Of a DNA stretch of 64,000 bases, positions 11,840 to 23,778 are shown piece by piece. Each line of letters starts with the position of its first letter. Within the stretch, counting starts at the first letter, position 1. A program made the translations under genes and the position numbers. Source of the DNA: Garcia nutans (taxonomy: Eukaryota > Streptophyta > Magnoliopsida > Malpighiales > Euphorbiaceae); NCBI GenBank assembly GCA_947685225.1, contig CANTUV010000012.1:1054001-1118000 (forward strand), in the 5' to 3' direction. The notes under the pieces were generated by a model, which ran no database searches, had not been told where the DNA came from, and saw nothing but the letters and a program-made list of their open reading frames with translations.

Positions 11840-13235
11840 TTATCCAGTCAATATTGGATGGCTTTGTTGTGTAGACAATAAAGAGTTCTTGTCCAAATAA
11901 CAATAAAAACTGAGATGGCCAAAGCGAAAATGCCACAACCAAGCCATGTCCTTTAATTTTGCTAAAAAACATACTTGGTTAATAATGTTGAGATGGAGAG
12001 GAAACATCCTATTTACTGTCATTATAACTTGAGAAATTAAACCCAATTTGAAATCTCAAATTCGGCATACTCCGTCTTTGATAGAAATCTCATACCCTTT
12101 CTCTTGTAGCTGACTGATGCTCCACATATTGGAATTTAAAATTGGAACAAAAAGGATATTTGATATAGTTTGAGTAGCATTGCCATTAGTTTGAATCGTT
12201 ACCTATCCGTTGCCCCTGACTGATACTTTGGAGTTATCTTCAAATTTTTCGTTATCTCTGAATGATTCAGCTGAAGAGGAAAAAACAGATCTGTCTCCAC
12301 TCATATGGTTGCTACAGCTCGTATCAAGATACCATAAATTTGAATGAGTTTCCTTCTTAGTATGACAGGCCATGAGAAGACAAACTTCTCCTTCTTCTCC
12401 TTTTTCTGCAAAGTGAGACTTTTCTCCATGATATTTATTCAAATTGGTATGGCACTCCCAACGATAATGACCATACTTGTGACAACGGTAGCATTCAATC
12501 TTAGATTTGTCTACTGACTTTGGTTTGTGTCCTACTGAATTTTGAGCATCACGACTTTGCCAATTCCCATGCTTGTTTGTCCATCCATTTGTTGCTTCCT
12601 GCAATGCTTGTTCTTTATTGTCTTGCCGAGTTATCTTCCGCTCATGAACCAGCAAGGAATTTTGCAATTTATCTATTGAAAGAGTATTAATATCTTTAGA
12701 CTCTTCAATAGAACAAATCACAAAATTAAATTTGGATGTCATTGATCGAAGGAACTTCTCAACATTGGTGACATCTTGTAGATTCTCTCCATAGTTTCGC
12801 ATCTTATTCGCTATTGTTGTTGTCCTTGAAAAATACTCTGAAACTGACTCTCTTGACTTCATTTGGAGAACTTCAAACTCTCTATGAAGAGCTTGGAGTT
12901 GCGCACGCCTCGCCTTCGTGTTCCCTTGACACTTCTTCTTCATGGAGTCCCATATTTGCTTTGAGGTGTCCTTGCAGAGAATATTTTCCAAGATTGAGAG
13001 ATCAATAGCTTGGAAAAGATAATTCTTCGCCTTAATATCCTTCAAATGTTGTCCTTCTAGTTCTGTTCTTTATGCATCTGACATTGTCATACCTGCAGCC
13101 CGGTTCTGCAATTCCGTTGGAAATAAAGTGCCAATACTCCTTAGATCGCAAAAAATTATCCATAAGTATGCTCTAATGATTATAATGACCATCAAAGCGA
13201 GTAATTGCAAGTTGCACAAAATTTTTTGTGGCCAT
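11840..13235 (-). pseudogene. Copia-2 gag-protease fragment
   Basis: The minus-strand start at 13235 reads MATKNFVQLAITRFDGHYNH and then a stop where family members have Trp (TGG to TAG). A frameshift near 13045 leads into the long frame 13045-12203. This has a UBN2-type gag core (KQIWDSMKKKCQGN), a CCHC knuckle (CYRCHKYGHYRWEC) and a protease-like WYLDTSCSNHM, in which the expected Gly/Ala after DT/S is Ser. Downstream, the pre-integrase LWHFRFGHL lies near 11930. The protein is truncated after that point and nonfunctional. Confidence 0.82.
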
Positions 13236-13393
13236 CGTCTACTGTTGTTGCTGCAAAATATTAATCAAAGTAAGGAAAAAATGGACTCTCTACCTCACTT
13301 CCCTGTGTTTTCCTAAGATTTAACCTTCTGGTTTTTACACTCTCACACTGCCCTTTATACCCTCAAATGTGGACAATCTTGCTCTGATACCAC

Positions 13394-13660
13394 TGATAAA
13401 AATTAGAAGGCAAGAAACAAATGTAAAGACTAAAATGTGAAGACTCAAAATACTGTTACTGCATATTATATTTTATTGAACAAATGAAGCATTTATATAG
13501 GCCATATATACAACGGATAGAACCAAGCAAATAGGCATTACTGCAGAACAATAGGAACTATAAAAACAAACCCTTATGGACACTAAATCCACTAAATAAC
13601 TTATTCCCAAAGAACAGGACAAAATAAAAACCAACGTGAAGAATACCAATTTATTCAACA
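13394..13660 (-). repeat. 5' LTR of Copia-2
   Basis: On the plus strand it begins TGATAAAAATT and ends TTATTCAACA, so it has TG and CA termini. The bases just left of it (13381-13392, GCTCTGATACCA) are the complement of the standard initiator-tRNA-Met primer-binding site, which fixes the orientation and the LTR boundary. Length is 267 bp. The right boundary is supported by flank homology with copy G starting at the next base. Confidence 0.75.
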
Positions 13661-13951
13661 TGCATGGCCCCATTCACCTAACCAATAAATTATATATGAA
13701 GCAAATTAATAAATTACTCTTAATAACATATAATACACCATTTATACCAATCACCTAACTACTTATTCAAAAATGTTGGTCAAATTTTCATTGTTGTTTT
13801 GATCTAATTAAACCTATCAACTGACTTGCTTTTCATTCAATTTGTGCACAAACAGCACACACTTAATCTGATATTTTCAAGCAATATAGTCTTCTCTTGT
13901 GGAAATTACTATTGTTTCTTCATTTGATATCCAATCTGTTTCTCATCCAAG
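13661..13951 (+). promoter_or_regulatory. Conserved 5' module of ARO copy C
   Basis: This closely matches 41834-42124 in front of copy G: a TGCATGGCCCCATT start, an ACCAATCACCTAACTACT block, TTGTGCACAAAC, GATATTTTCAAGCAATATAG and GATATCCAATCTGTTTCTC. In G it runs straight into the start codon. Here it is cut off by an LTR-like insertion at 13952, about 1.5 kb before the coding remnant of C. Confidence 0.75.
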
Positions 13952-14548
13952 TGTCAGGTTCCTGGGTAAGAACAGAGAAAGAAGGAGAAGACGAAAGAAA
14001 GAGAAAGATATATGGAGAAGAATGAGAAGGGAAGAAAGAAAGAAATAGAGAGAGAGAAATCAGAATGTAATGGGAGAATAATTTGTGAATTCTGTTAATG
14101 ATGATATGTGTTTGTCATGACCCAAGTGAATGAAGGGGATGGAAGATTGATGAATCCAAGTGATCCCAAGCTGAATCCAGCAGATGAAGCTGCTGTGTGT
14201 GGAAAAGGGATAATCCAACTGATGTGATGGCATGGTAATTAGCAAGGCACGTGAGTCATGAGCTAAGTAGCAGTGAGTTGTGAGAATTGCATGTTTGTAT
14301 GAGCTAGAATTCTATTACTGAACTAAGAGAGAGAAGAAGTATTATAAAAGTCACAGAGATTGTATTTGACAGTAGCTAATCAATATTCTATCAATTTCTT
14401 TCTATTTCTCTCAATCTTCCCTTCTTCTTCCTCTTCCTCATTTCTTCTTCTTCTATTTCTCTGTTTCTTCTCCTTCTTCTCTTCTTCTTCTTCTTCTTTT
14501 CTTCTTCTTCTCCTTCTTCTTTCTCTATTTAAGTCAGGAACCTGACCA
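13952..14548. repeat. Putative solo LTR with purine/pyrimidine mirror ends
   Basis: The ends are inverted copies: TGTCAGGTTCCTGGGTAAG at the left and a complementary AGTCAGGAACCTGACCA at the right. The left 100 bases are GA-rich and the right 130 bases are CT-rich, so the inverted complementarity extends inward imperfectly. TATAAAAG at 14343 followed by a leader-like region looks like an LTR promoter. No primer-binding site follows and I find no 5 bp duplication, so a solo LTR whose flank has been altered, or a long-TIR MITE, both remain possible. Confidence 0.5.
14401..14530 (+). repeat. (TTC)n-rich microsatellite tract
   Basis: Imperfect TTC/TCC/CTT repeats inside the right end of the LTR-like segment. 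Open frames across it encode only Ser/Phe/Leu runs and are not credible genes. Confidence 0.8.
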
Positions 14549-14678
14549 TGTTGATACAATTATTTGATTTATAACTAAATTCTTGAGAATTACAGCTCAT
14601 AATAACAACTAACGTCGATCAACAAAATACAACTGTAACAATCTTGCATAACAAATAACAAATTGGTTGACTAACTTT

Positions 14679-15373
14679 AAGCTAAAGTGGCAGAACTAGG
14701 GCTTAAATGAAGGGGACAAAATTTTTTAGAAAAAAAAAATACAGGTGAATGAAAGATAAAAATTGAATATTTAATATTATAGTAAAATTTATATTTTTAT
14801 TAATTTTTTACATATCTTTTTATTTTAATTCTCGAATCTACTAATTTATTTAAATAATTTTGTTAAATTAAAATTTTAAATTACGATTTTAAATAGGAAT
14901 ATTAATTTTATTCAATTCATAATCAAATTATAAAATTTTAGTATTAATTTAAATATCTAATCACAAAATTTTAAATATCCACTAATTAAAAAAAGAAACA
15001 TACATAATACAAAAAAACCAATAACATATATATAAATTATATATATTTATATATAAAAATTCCAATAATTTATATATAAATATATAATTTATATATTTAT
15101 AATTATATATATATTTATAATTATAATTATATATATTTATAATTATATACATTTATATATAATTATTTAATAATATATATATATATAAATATATAATTTA
15201 CATAATTATAATTATATATATTTATAATTACATACATTTACATATAATTATATAATAATTTATATATATGTATATTATTTAAATATATATGTATATAAAA
15301 CAAGAGGGAGGAGGGGAGGGGGTCCATTGCCCCCCAGGACCCCCCCTCCCTCCGCCTCTGTCCAGCTATATCA
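14679..15373. mobile_element. hAT-like non-autonomous element with 8 bp duplication
   Basis: It is flanked by CTAACTTT at 14671-14678 and 15374-15381, an exact 8 bp duplication as made by hAT transposases. Ends are AAGCTAAAGTGGCAGAACT on the left, and on the right the complement of an AGCTGGACAGAGGCGGAGG run. They resemble each other and the ends of the element at 55035-55366 (GTGGCGGAACCAGG). The interior is AT-rich, with two copies of a block of about 109 bp near 15075-15290, and the right end is C-rich. No transposase is present. Confidence 0.65.
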
Positions 15374-15494
15374 CTAACTTTCTTTCTCTACATAACTCAT
15401 TTGCTCCATGCAAAGAGTGCCTCTCTGCCTTTCCCTTTGCCATTGCTGCAACTAAATGTTGCAAACCCAATTGATGACCCAATGTCATGACACC

Positions 15495-16505
15495 ATGGTT
15501 GACTTTATGAAGCAGATATTGTGAAAACCAATACAAATAGCAGATGAGGTGATAAAATATGCAAAGCAGGCTACTTCTTTCATGGAGGAGTGCTATGAGA
15601 TCAAGTCTCACACTGAAAAGCTTGCACAAATCGTCGTCCGATGATGGAGCAATCATTTTTTGTATCCTACCAGAGACCAGCAAGGCGGATCATAGATGAA
15701 ACTAAAACAAGTCCTCGACGACATGCTTTCCCTTGTGCTGAAATGTTGCAGTAATAGGGACTGGAAGCGAGTATTGGGAAAAACCTCTGGCGTTGACTTG
15801 AGAGAATTTTTGAGAATTTACTCTAAAAAAGTTTGTCCAATGTTATATGGCTTCAGAGAATGTTAATCTTACTCTATGTTCCTAAACATGATCAGACATG
15901 TTTGGTTGAATCTCCTCTTAATAGAACTCATAATGCTTCTGATTTGATGGTCGATCATATAAACTTAAATCTTCAACAATCAGCAGCTACTGATGATAAT
16001 ATACATTTGTATAAAGATTCACTTTATGATGCTACTGAAATCAACTGTCTCTCTCAATCTAATTCACCATTAGCAAGTTATAATTATGTGTCATTCGCCT
16101 ATAGTCTTCTTGGGGTGACTTCTCTTCTCCATTCACAGAAGAGTGGCCAATTCCCAGGTATATGATTAGTGGGTATTTAAGTTCTGATTATATAAAATAT
16201 CTATATGAAGATTCAAATTATTATGATTATGAATATGATACTAAGATTTTAAGAATCAAATGTTAAGGTTTACTTGACCTGTGATTGGGTACCTGTATGA
16301 TAGTTTTTCAGAAGATGAAAGGTTATTGGGGGCATATTTTATGCTTTTACTCTGTGAAATAAATGATTTATTAAAAAATTTGATCACAGAAGGAGGGATT
16401 GTACCACTGTTGAAATTGCTGCAAATGGGCAGCATTGAAGAGCAAAATATTGTTGCCAAGGTGATTGGGACTCTAGCATAAGAGTCCAAAAGTGTTGAAC
16501 ACAAT
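15495..16505 (+). pseudogene. ARO copy C: ARO-like pseudogene with the C-terminal half deleted
   Basis: The start at 15495 gives MVDFMKQIL and then a TGA. Homology continues with several frameshifts: KPIQIADEVIKYAKQATSF, KSHTEKLAQI, a break near 15643, VLDDMLSLVLKCCSNRDWKRVL, and a further break near 15815. The clade-specific linker SPLNRTHNASDLMVDHIN and NCLSQSNSPLASYN is present (15840-16160). WPIPRYMISGYL and IGYLYDSFSEDERLL lead to one Arm block, GGIVPLLKLLQMGSIEEQ...VIGTLA, then a stop. At about 16500 the coding homology jumps from the VEH codons directly to the conserved 3' flank, so all downstream Arm repeats are deleted. Confidence 0.82.
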
Positions 16506-16835
16506 GTTCTGTTTTGCTTTGGTACTTCCCAATTCATTTCTAACCATCAAATTAGCGAATACCAAATAGTGAATATGATTTTTAACTATTCTGCAAATTT
16601 TGTTACTTATGTACCTGATGCCCATCCTGCTCATGAATTTATTTCCTGAGATTAATCATGCAAAAACATTTCATATATAATATATTTCCTGGTCTTGAAA
16701 TTAATATATCAACATTACTTGAGATTGGATATTGCGCAGCGAAAATGTTTGACGAAATGCTTGAATGAAAAATATGTCTCTATATCCCAATAATAATAAG
16801 TTGATAATCTAACTGCATCCATGAAAAAGTTGGGT
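16506..16835 (+). other. Conserved 3' flank of ARO copy C
   Basis: This matches the 3' flanks of D, G, K and H: TTCTAACCATCAAATTAGCG, a CTGATGCCCAT block, ACAAAAACATTTCATA, ATATATTTCCTGG and the final AAAATGTTTGACGAAATGC block. It shows that the duplicated unit extends several hundred bases beyond the coding region. Confidence 0.7.
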
Positions 16836-19800
16836 AGTGCTACGGTGACTCCATTTAAAGTGGAGTCATCTAATTCCTTTTTTGCAAAAAAGATTATAGA
16901 CCATTAGATTAGTTGAAAAATTTTTAGCCATTGATATAGAAAGTGTTTATTATGAGATTTGATCCATATTATTATTAACATATGATATAAAAGCTACAAA
17001 ATAAACCATAATCCTAATCATGGATATCTTTTTCTTCTTAATCACAGGCGGTCGACTCTCTCCCACTCTCTTCTTCTTACCAGTCACTGTTATCGTTAAC
17101 TTAGCTCGATCACCATCCTCTTCATTGCTACCGCCACACCAGTCACCACCATCGCCAACCCAACTTGCTAAACATCTTCTTCATCACAAACCCAGTAGAG
17201 AAGGAGCTACTATTGTTGTTTTAGACTGCCATTCCAAATAGCCAACCATGGTGGTAATTCTTCTTCTTCTTCTTTTTCTTCTTCTTCTTCTTCTTCTTTC
17301 CCTAGAAAATTCTATTTCACTTTCTCAAAAAATTTCTCATTTTTGTTTTTACATATTCTTTTTAGGATTCTTTGGGAATAACAGTAATGGATCTGATTAC
17401 AGTGGATCCACCAACTGATACATCATAATCCATAATGGCTCCTCCTGCTTTGGCATCTTCATCAACTTTGTTGCCACCGATTGGGTTAGTAACGACGATA
17501 TCTTCATCATCATCGTCAGGGAAGACGATGCTTAGAGAAAGGAACTCCAAGTGAGCGATGTTGTTGCAGATCCAAAGCTGCAAAAGCTGCTTTAAATCCC
17601 ATGAAAACTAACATTATACCTTAGAAACAAAAGAAGTGTGTTCTTGACCTAACCGTATATATACTCTCTATTTTTCTATTTAATCAAATTACATTATGTT
17701 GAGTTGTGTTTTGGTGCTCATAACTCGATGCATTCATTCATTCATTCAGCTAGTCTCTTATTCACAACTTGCTAGGAGTATCCATGAACTAGCTGCTTCT
17801 TCTGATCAGGTATGCATTATTTTGCTTTATGTGTCTTCACATTTCTTTGTGATTTGAGCATTGCTTTTAGATATTTCTTTTTTTTTATTTTGTTTCATTT
17901 ATTAATAGAAAAGTTCTCAAAACCAAGCAGCTTGTTTAATTTTCATTGGCTGATATCATTGGCAAGTGCTCTTGTTTAATTTTACCATCAAAGGTTGATA
18001 TCATCCCCTGCCTTTCATCTTTCTCATATTTTCTTTATGAAAGTTCATTTGGTATAAAAGACCTTAAATATCCCCTGTTTCGATTTGGGTTTCATAGTTG
18101 TATAGGAGAATAATTGAGTATTGAAAAGTATAGCACGTGGGTTTGGTGGATTTTCTATTATAATCAATAGTTTAAAGTTTTATTAATAAAAAAATAGTTT
18201 GAAGTTTAAATTAATAAAAATTTAAATTTTCTATTGATTGTAGTAACAGAGTTTACCTTTATTAAAAAAACTAAAGTTTTTAATGGAATTGAGTGTTACT
18301 CTGATTCTTTTGTTACTAAACCATCAATCATGATAAATTTCACAAATTGGATTATGAGTTAATACACTCACATTCTCTATCTATATGAGGTGAGGCATAT
18401 ATTTATATATACATATGTGTGCGTGTGTGTGGGTGATGTTTAGTTTCTTATTGTACTGTATATTCAATTATTGGATCGTATATTTCTTAGTCTTTGACCT
18501 TTTCTTTTTGTCTTTCCAAAAATTAGAGTCTTTTCTTTAGGTGGCAAATCGCCCATTGGTTTGTTTTTTCTCTTATTATGTTGTTTTTTATTCAATTACT
18601 TTATAAATCAAAGTTATTATGTAAAATGTTTGAGTTGTTTTGTAGTTCTTTGTGTTTCATTTCCATTTTAGAAATTATTTTAGCTGAATGAATTGTTTCT
18701 TGTTATTTGAGAATTAGTGTGCATTTTATCATAAAAAATGTGAGGTGCTCATGTTGTTGCGCTGGACTTTACAGTAGTTGCTTGACCTTAGACCTATTGA
18801 TAAATTAATTAGGCACCCATATGAAGTTTCTTCTTTTGTGTTAATTAATTAATTAGGCTCTCACGTATAAGATTTTCTTTTTGTCTTTATTTTTCAAATG
18901 GAACATACATATACACATGTTTTGGTGGGTCACTTGCTGTAGTTTGTTTCACTATCTATTGTATTTATTACTATTTAATATTTGATGAGGATTTTGACAT
19001 AAATAATGAAATACTTCATATAGCTATATTGAATATTGAAATAAGTAACCGATATTAATTAAATCATATAAATGGGACTGATGATTTAACCACTATAACT
19101 CATATCTATAGATATAAAATTAATACAATAATTTCTTGAGTTTGGCAATGTACTAGAAATTATAACCCAATATTCGGTACTTGATTTTGATTGATAGGAT
19201 TTTGGACTTTAAAATATGTATATTGTCACTGGCCTACTGGCAAATATGGTTTAATTTCTTTTAATTCGAACTTGATTTTATTTAAAAATTACTTCTAAAT
19301 ACATCATGGTGGCTAGCTAGGTAATTAATTAAAGGCTACAATATAATAAGATAATATATTTACAATACATAATGCGTTGATGGCAATGTTTAAACATGTT
19401 ACTAATTCCCTAACCTAACTTGATCATTTTTATGATTTTCTATTCAACATGTAACAGACGTCTCAAGCTTGGAATCTTCTAACTCGCTGCCTCTTTCTGT
19501 CTCTGTTTGTGGGTAAGGCATTCTCATCTTTATCACTGTTGGTGGTGGATTTGAAGTGAATTTTAATGAAATTTGGTGTCTGTGTATTGAAGGATTTTAT
19601 TGAATTAGATTATTTTTTGAATTAAGAAAGATTATTAATTAATTTTGGATTATCTGATTTGAGTTAGATATTATGATTGATTTGAGCTTGAATCATTTTC
19701 AAATAATAGATTGAATTGTTTAATATATGCTTATAATATTTCTAAATATATAAATAAATACTAATTGGTTGTGAATTGTTTCCCTTTTGATTTGATTGTA

Positions 19801-20672
19801 AATTACAATTATTATTTAATATTTCGATTGCAGGTTGAGAAAGAATTTTTGAAGTAGCTTAAGTTATTTCTGAGGTAAGATTTAATTTTTTCTCATACTT
19901 TATTTATTTGGGTTTGTTGTTAAGATGTGGAAAGTTATAATTTTGTATTTGAGATTTTATAGCTTAAAGAAGTTAGGTAAAGGAAAAAGACTTGGAAAGG
20001 GAGACAATCGGTTTTGGAAGAGCATTGGCTTGAGATTTAAGCACTCAGAGAGGCATTGGCTTTGACAATCCCTTGCAGATAAGACATTTTTCTTCATATC
20101 ACTTCCATTTTGAGTAGATATTGAGAATATGAGACAGTCAATTAATTAATCTAACACAGAAAATAATCTTGTAATTAAGCAGCAATTTCTGGTTGAGTGT
20201 AAATATCTTATTTTTATTATAAAATGACAATAAATTTTGTTAAATAAGAAAAATTCTTTATTATGTAAATTCTTGCGCATTTTTCACACAACAATTAATC
20301 TCTTCTAGTTTTCTTTCATTTGAAGAATATTTTTGATAATCATAATAACTTATAATATATTGAATTGTAGAATATATAAAAATGTATTGAATGAAGTACT
20401 ATTTTCTTTTAGTAGTAAAAATCTACCAATAGTAACATGGAAAAAGAATTATCAATAAACTATAAACAAAATTTTTAAATATTCATATAAATTAAAGATT
20501 TTTTGCGTTTTGTAATTTTGAGATAAAGAAATTTGATAGATGATTCTAAAATTTAAAATTCAAATAATCATAATACAAATTACCTAAATTTTTAGTATGA
20601 CATCATAATATGTAATATACAATAATTTTATTTACTTAAGTGAAGATAATTATATTATCATTATTTGATCAT
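16836..20672. other. Uncharacterised 3.8 kb with exon-like blocks, no confident gene
   Basis: No transposon protein or known gene is recognised. Three short blocks are bounded by splice-like sites: about 17750-17809 (preceded by TTCAG, followed by GTATGC; open as LVSYSQLARSIHELAASSDQ), about 19459-19512 (preceded by AACAG, followed by GTAAGG) and about 19835-19872 (preceded by TGCAG, followed by GTAAGA). A separate 73-codon minus-strand frame (17362-17583) contains FPDDDDEDIVVTNPIGG, which looks protein-like, but I cannot assign it. This could be a decayed gene, a captured fragment in a Helitron-like element, or chance. Confidence 0.25.
17256..17301 (+). repeat. (CTT)n microsatellite
   Basis: Imperfect CTT trinucleotide run of about 45 bases. 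Confidence 0.85.
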
Positions 20673-20689
20673 AAGTCAATTTGGACAAA

Positions 20690-20798
20690 CCAGTTGGGGT
20701 AGCTCAACTGGCCACCTGATGTTACTCTCAATGCAGAGGTCAGGGGTTCGAACCTTAAAAATTGATTTCCAATGTTCAAGCTTTTTAAAAAGAAAAAA
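20690..20798 (+). mobile_element. tRNA-derived SINE, 109 bp, with 17 bp target duplication
   Basis: The element contains pol III promoter boxes as in a tRNA gene: GGTAGCTCAACTGG (A box, near 20697-20710) and GGGTTCGAACC (B box, near 20745-20755). It ends in an A-rich tail. The flanking direct repeat AAGTCAATTTGGACAAA occurs at 20673-20689 and 20799-20815. There is no acceptor-stem pairing as expected of a functional tRNA. It is short for a plant SINE. Confidence 0.85.
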
Positions 20799-21059
20799 AA
20801 GTCAATTTGGACAAATTTTGTGATTTATTATCACTAACATTAGCACGTTCACAAAGTCAAACCTTGAAGCCACAAAGTCATCATCATCTATGTCATCGTC
20901 TCATTCTAAAGTATTTTTATTTCTGTCTAAATCAAGATCATCAAATTCAACCATATATTTTTTTTTAAGGGCACCATCTTGAAACATTACAAAATCTATA
21001 AACAATAACACAAAAAAAATGTCAAAATATGAAATGCACAAACAAATTATCATGAAGTT

Positions 21060-23265
21060 CACATAGGTTAAAATTTTTTTTTCTATTATGTAATTTTGAG
21101 ATAAGATAGTTTGATAGTTGATTCCAAAATTTAAAATTTAAATAATTATAATATGACTTACCAGAATATTTATTCAAAATATCATAATATTTACACAAAA
21201 TTACATAAACATAATTCAAACTTATAGAATAATGAGCAATTTTTCGATACTCTTGGTTAAAATTATGATATTTTGACACAAGACTTTTAAAATTTAATAA
21301 CAAAATATCAGAAATTTACCTACTATAATTTTTAGTCAAACTATTAAAATTGTCATTCAAAATTACAGAAAGTCTATTCAAATTTACATTATTTATATCA
21401 ATGTTCTGAAGTTGTTAGTTAAAATTTTAGTAATTTGAGTGAGATTTTTGAAATATGATTAACAAAATACCTTAAATTGATCTACTAGAATTTTGGTCAA
21501 ACTGCCAGAAATATCATTTAACATTACAAAAAATCTATTGAAACTTACATAATTTACATCAAGTTTTTAAAATTTTTAGTTCAAATTCTGATAGTATGAG
21601 TGAAATTTTTGAAATTTTATAAACAAAATACCAGAAATTGATCTACTAGAATTGTTGTCAAACTATCATAATTATCATTTAAAATTATAGAAAGTCTATT
21701 GAAACTTACATAAATTACATCAATTTTTAAAAATTTTTAGTTCAAATTCTGATAGTTTGAGTGATATTTCTGAAATTTGATAAATAAAATACCACAAACT
21801 GACCTACTAGAATTTTGATCAAACTACTAGAATTATCATTCAAAATTATAAAAAGTCCACTGAAATTTATATAATTTACATCAATTTTTTAAAATTTTTA
21901 GTTAAAATTCTAATAATTTGAGTGAGATTTCTAAAATTTAACAAATAAAATTTTAAAATTTGACTTACTAGAATTTTAGTTAAACTACCAAAATTGTCAT
22001 TTAAAATTACAGAAAGTTTATTGAAATTTACATAATTTACATTCATATTCCGAAACTTTTAGTTCAAATTCAGATAATTTGAGTGAGATTTATGAAATTT
22101 AAAAAATAAAATTTTAAAATTTTACTTATTAGAATTTTTAGTCAAACTACCGAAATTGTCATTCAAAATTACAGAAAGTCTATTAAAACTAACATAATTT
22201 ACAAAGAAATTCTGAAACTTTTAGTTCAAATTCTGATATTTTGAGTGAGATTTCTGAAATTTCATAAATAAAATATTAGAAATTGACCGACTAAAATTTT
22301 GATTAAACTACTAGAAATATCATTCAAAATTATAAAAACTCTACTGAAACTTACATAATTTATATAAATTTTTTAAAACTTTTAGTTCAAATTCTGATAG
22401 TTTGAGTGAGATTTTTAAAATTTTATAAACAAAACACCAAAAATTGACATACTAAAATTTTGGTCTACCAGAATTATTATTCAAAATTACATAAAGTCTA
22501 CTGAAACTTAAATAATTTACATCAATTTTTTAAAATTTTTAGTTCAAATTCTAATAGTTTGAGTGATATTTTCTAAAATTTGATAAATAAAATATAATAA
22601 ATTAATCTACTAGAATTTTAGTCAAACTATCAGAATTATCATTCAAAATTATAAAAAATACAATGAAACTTACATAAGTTGCATTAATTTTTTGAAACTT
22701 TTAGTTACAATTCTGATAGTTTGAGTGAGATTTACATAATTTGATAAACAAAATACTAGAATTTTACTTACTATAATTTTTTTTTATCAAACTACCAAAA
22801 TTACCATTCAAAATTATAAAAAATTTGCTAAAACTTACATAATTTAAGTCAATATTCTAAAAGTTTAAATTTTGATAATTTGAGTTGAATTTCTAAAATT
22901 TAAGAAATAAAATATCAGAATTTGATCTACTAGAATTTTTGATCAAACTACTATAATTATTATTCAAAATTATATAAAGTCTACTAAAAATTACATAATT
23001 TATATTAATTTTCTGAAACTTCTAGTTAAAATTATGATAATTTGAGTAAAATTTCTGAAATTTGATAAATAAAATATCAAAAATTGACTTACTAGAATTT
23101 TTTATCAAATTATCAGAATTATCATTCAAAATTATAGAAAATCTACTAAAACTTACACAATATTACCAACATGACCTATCAGAAATATTATTCAAACTTA
23201 CAGAATATTTACTCAAACTTTCAGAATTTACATCAAATTTTTGAAATTTTTTGAAAATATCTATT
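21060..23265. repeat. 161 bp tandem repeat array, about 13 degenerate copies
   Basis: A landmark of the form TACTAGAA (with variants) recurs at 21159, 21321, 21483, 21644, 21805, 21966, 22127, 22289, 22450, 22608, 22769, 22928 and 23090, that is every 158-162 bases. Each unit also contains blocks like TCAAACTACCAGAATTATCA, ATTACAGAAAGTC, ACATAATTTACATC and AATTCTGATAGTTTGAGTGA in constant order. Since 161 is not a multiple of three the array is non-coding. The blocks themselves resemble one another (CAGAAT..AT.CAAA), so each unit seems to be built of 7-8 sub-repeats of 20-23 bp; three such sub-repeats lie in a row at about 23176-23240. Confidence 0.88.
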
Positions 23266-23778
23266 TCTTTCAAAATAAAAATTTACACTATATTTTTATA
23301 AGTTTAATTATAAAATTAAATGTATAAATATACTTAACTCAAATGTAATTGTAATGCTATGATTTCTTTCCCCTATCACAAATTTTTTACACACATTATC
23401 AACACATTTTTTTTAAAAAATTATTATGAACACATTTGATCACCATAAAAATACTATTGGTGATCATAAGAAGGGAAGGGAAATATTTTTGTGAATCTAA
23501 AGAAGATAAGAAAATTTTTCTATAAAGCTTTGATACACACATTATTATTATTTATCCCTACATTTCATAATTAATTACAAGTTATACAATTTTTTTTTTG
23601 TAAATATTACTATATATTAGGGAAAAATTGTATTTCTAAATTTAATTTCATCCAGCTACCAAAATTTAATACCCTTTTGAAAGAGGATTTAATTCAAAAT
23701 TTATGCATATGATTATGTGTTTTTTTTAAACTTGATTCAATAATTTACTATTAGTCTATAAATAATATATATGAACAA

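Larger units (their letters stand above)
11780..13660 (-). mobile_element. Copia-2: 5' part of a Copia retrotransposon, 3' half missing
   Basis: It is oriented leftwards. A 5' LTR (13394-13660), an initiator-Met-type primer-binding site (13381-13392), gag, knuckle, protease and the pre-integrase region are present; integrase, RT, RNase H and the 3' LTR are absent. The broken end near 11780-11850 contains two or three copies of a short block around AATAATGGATGACTTT separated by an A-run, suggesting local duplication at the breakpoint. The element sits in the 5' flank of ARO copy C: the DNA right of the LTR (from 13661) matches the flank of copy G. Confidence 0.82.

Noticed and set aside
14360..14545. 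Open frame across the TTC-rich tract
   Set aside because: Low-complexity Ser/Phe/Leu translation of a microsatellite in an LTR-like segment.
17020..17241. A 73-codon frame with a Ser/Pro-rich sequence
   Set aside because: Composition is biased, it runs into a CTT repeat, and no family is recognised.
20690..20760. A tRNA gene suggested by the GGTAGCTCAACTGG and GGGTTCGAACC boxes
   Set aside because: There is no acceptor-stem pairing, and an A-rich tail and flanking 17 bp duplication are present, so it is a SINE.
21060..23265. A CRISPR-like array
   Set aside because: Repeats are long, diverged and contiguous without unique spacers, and the sequence is from a plant.
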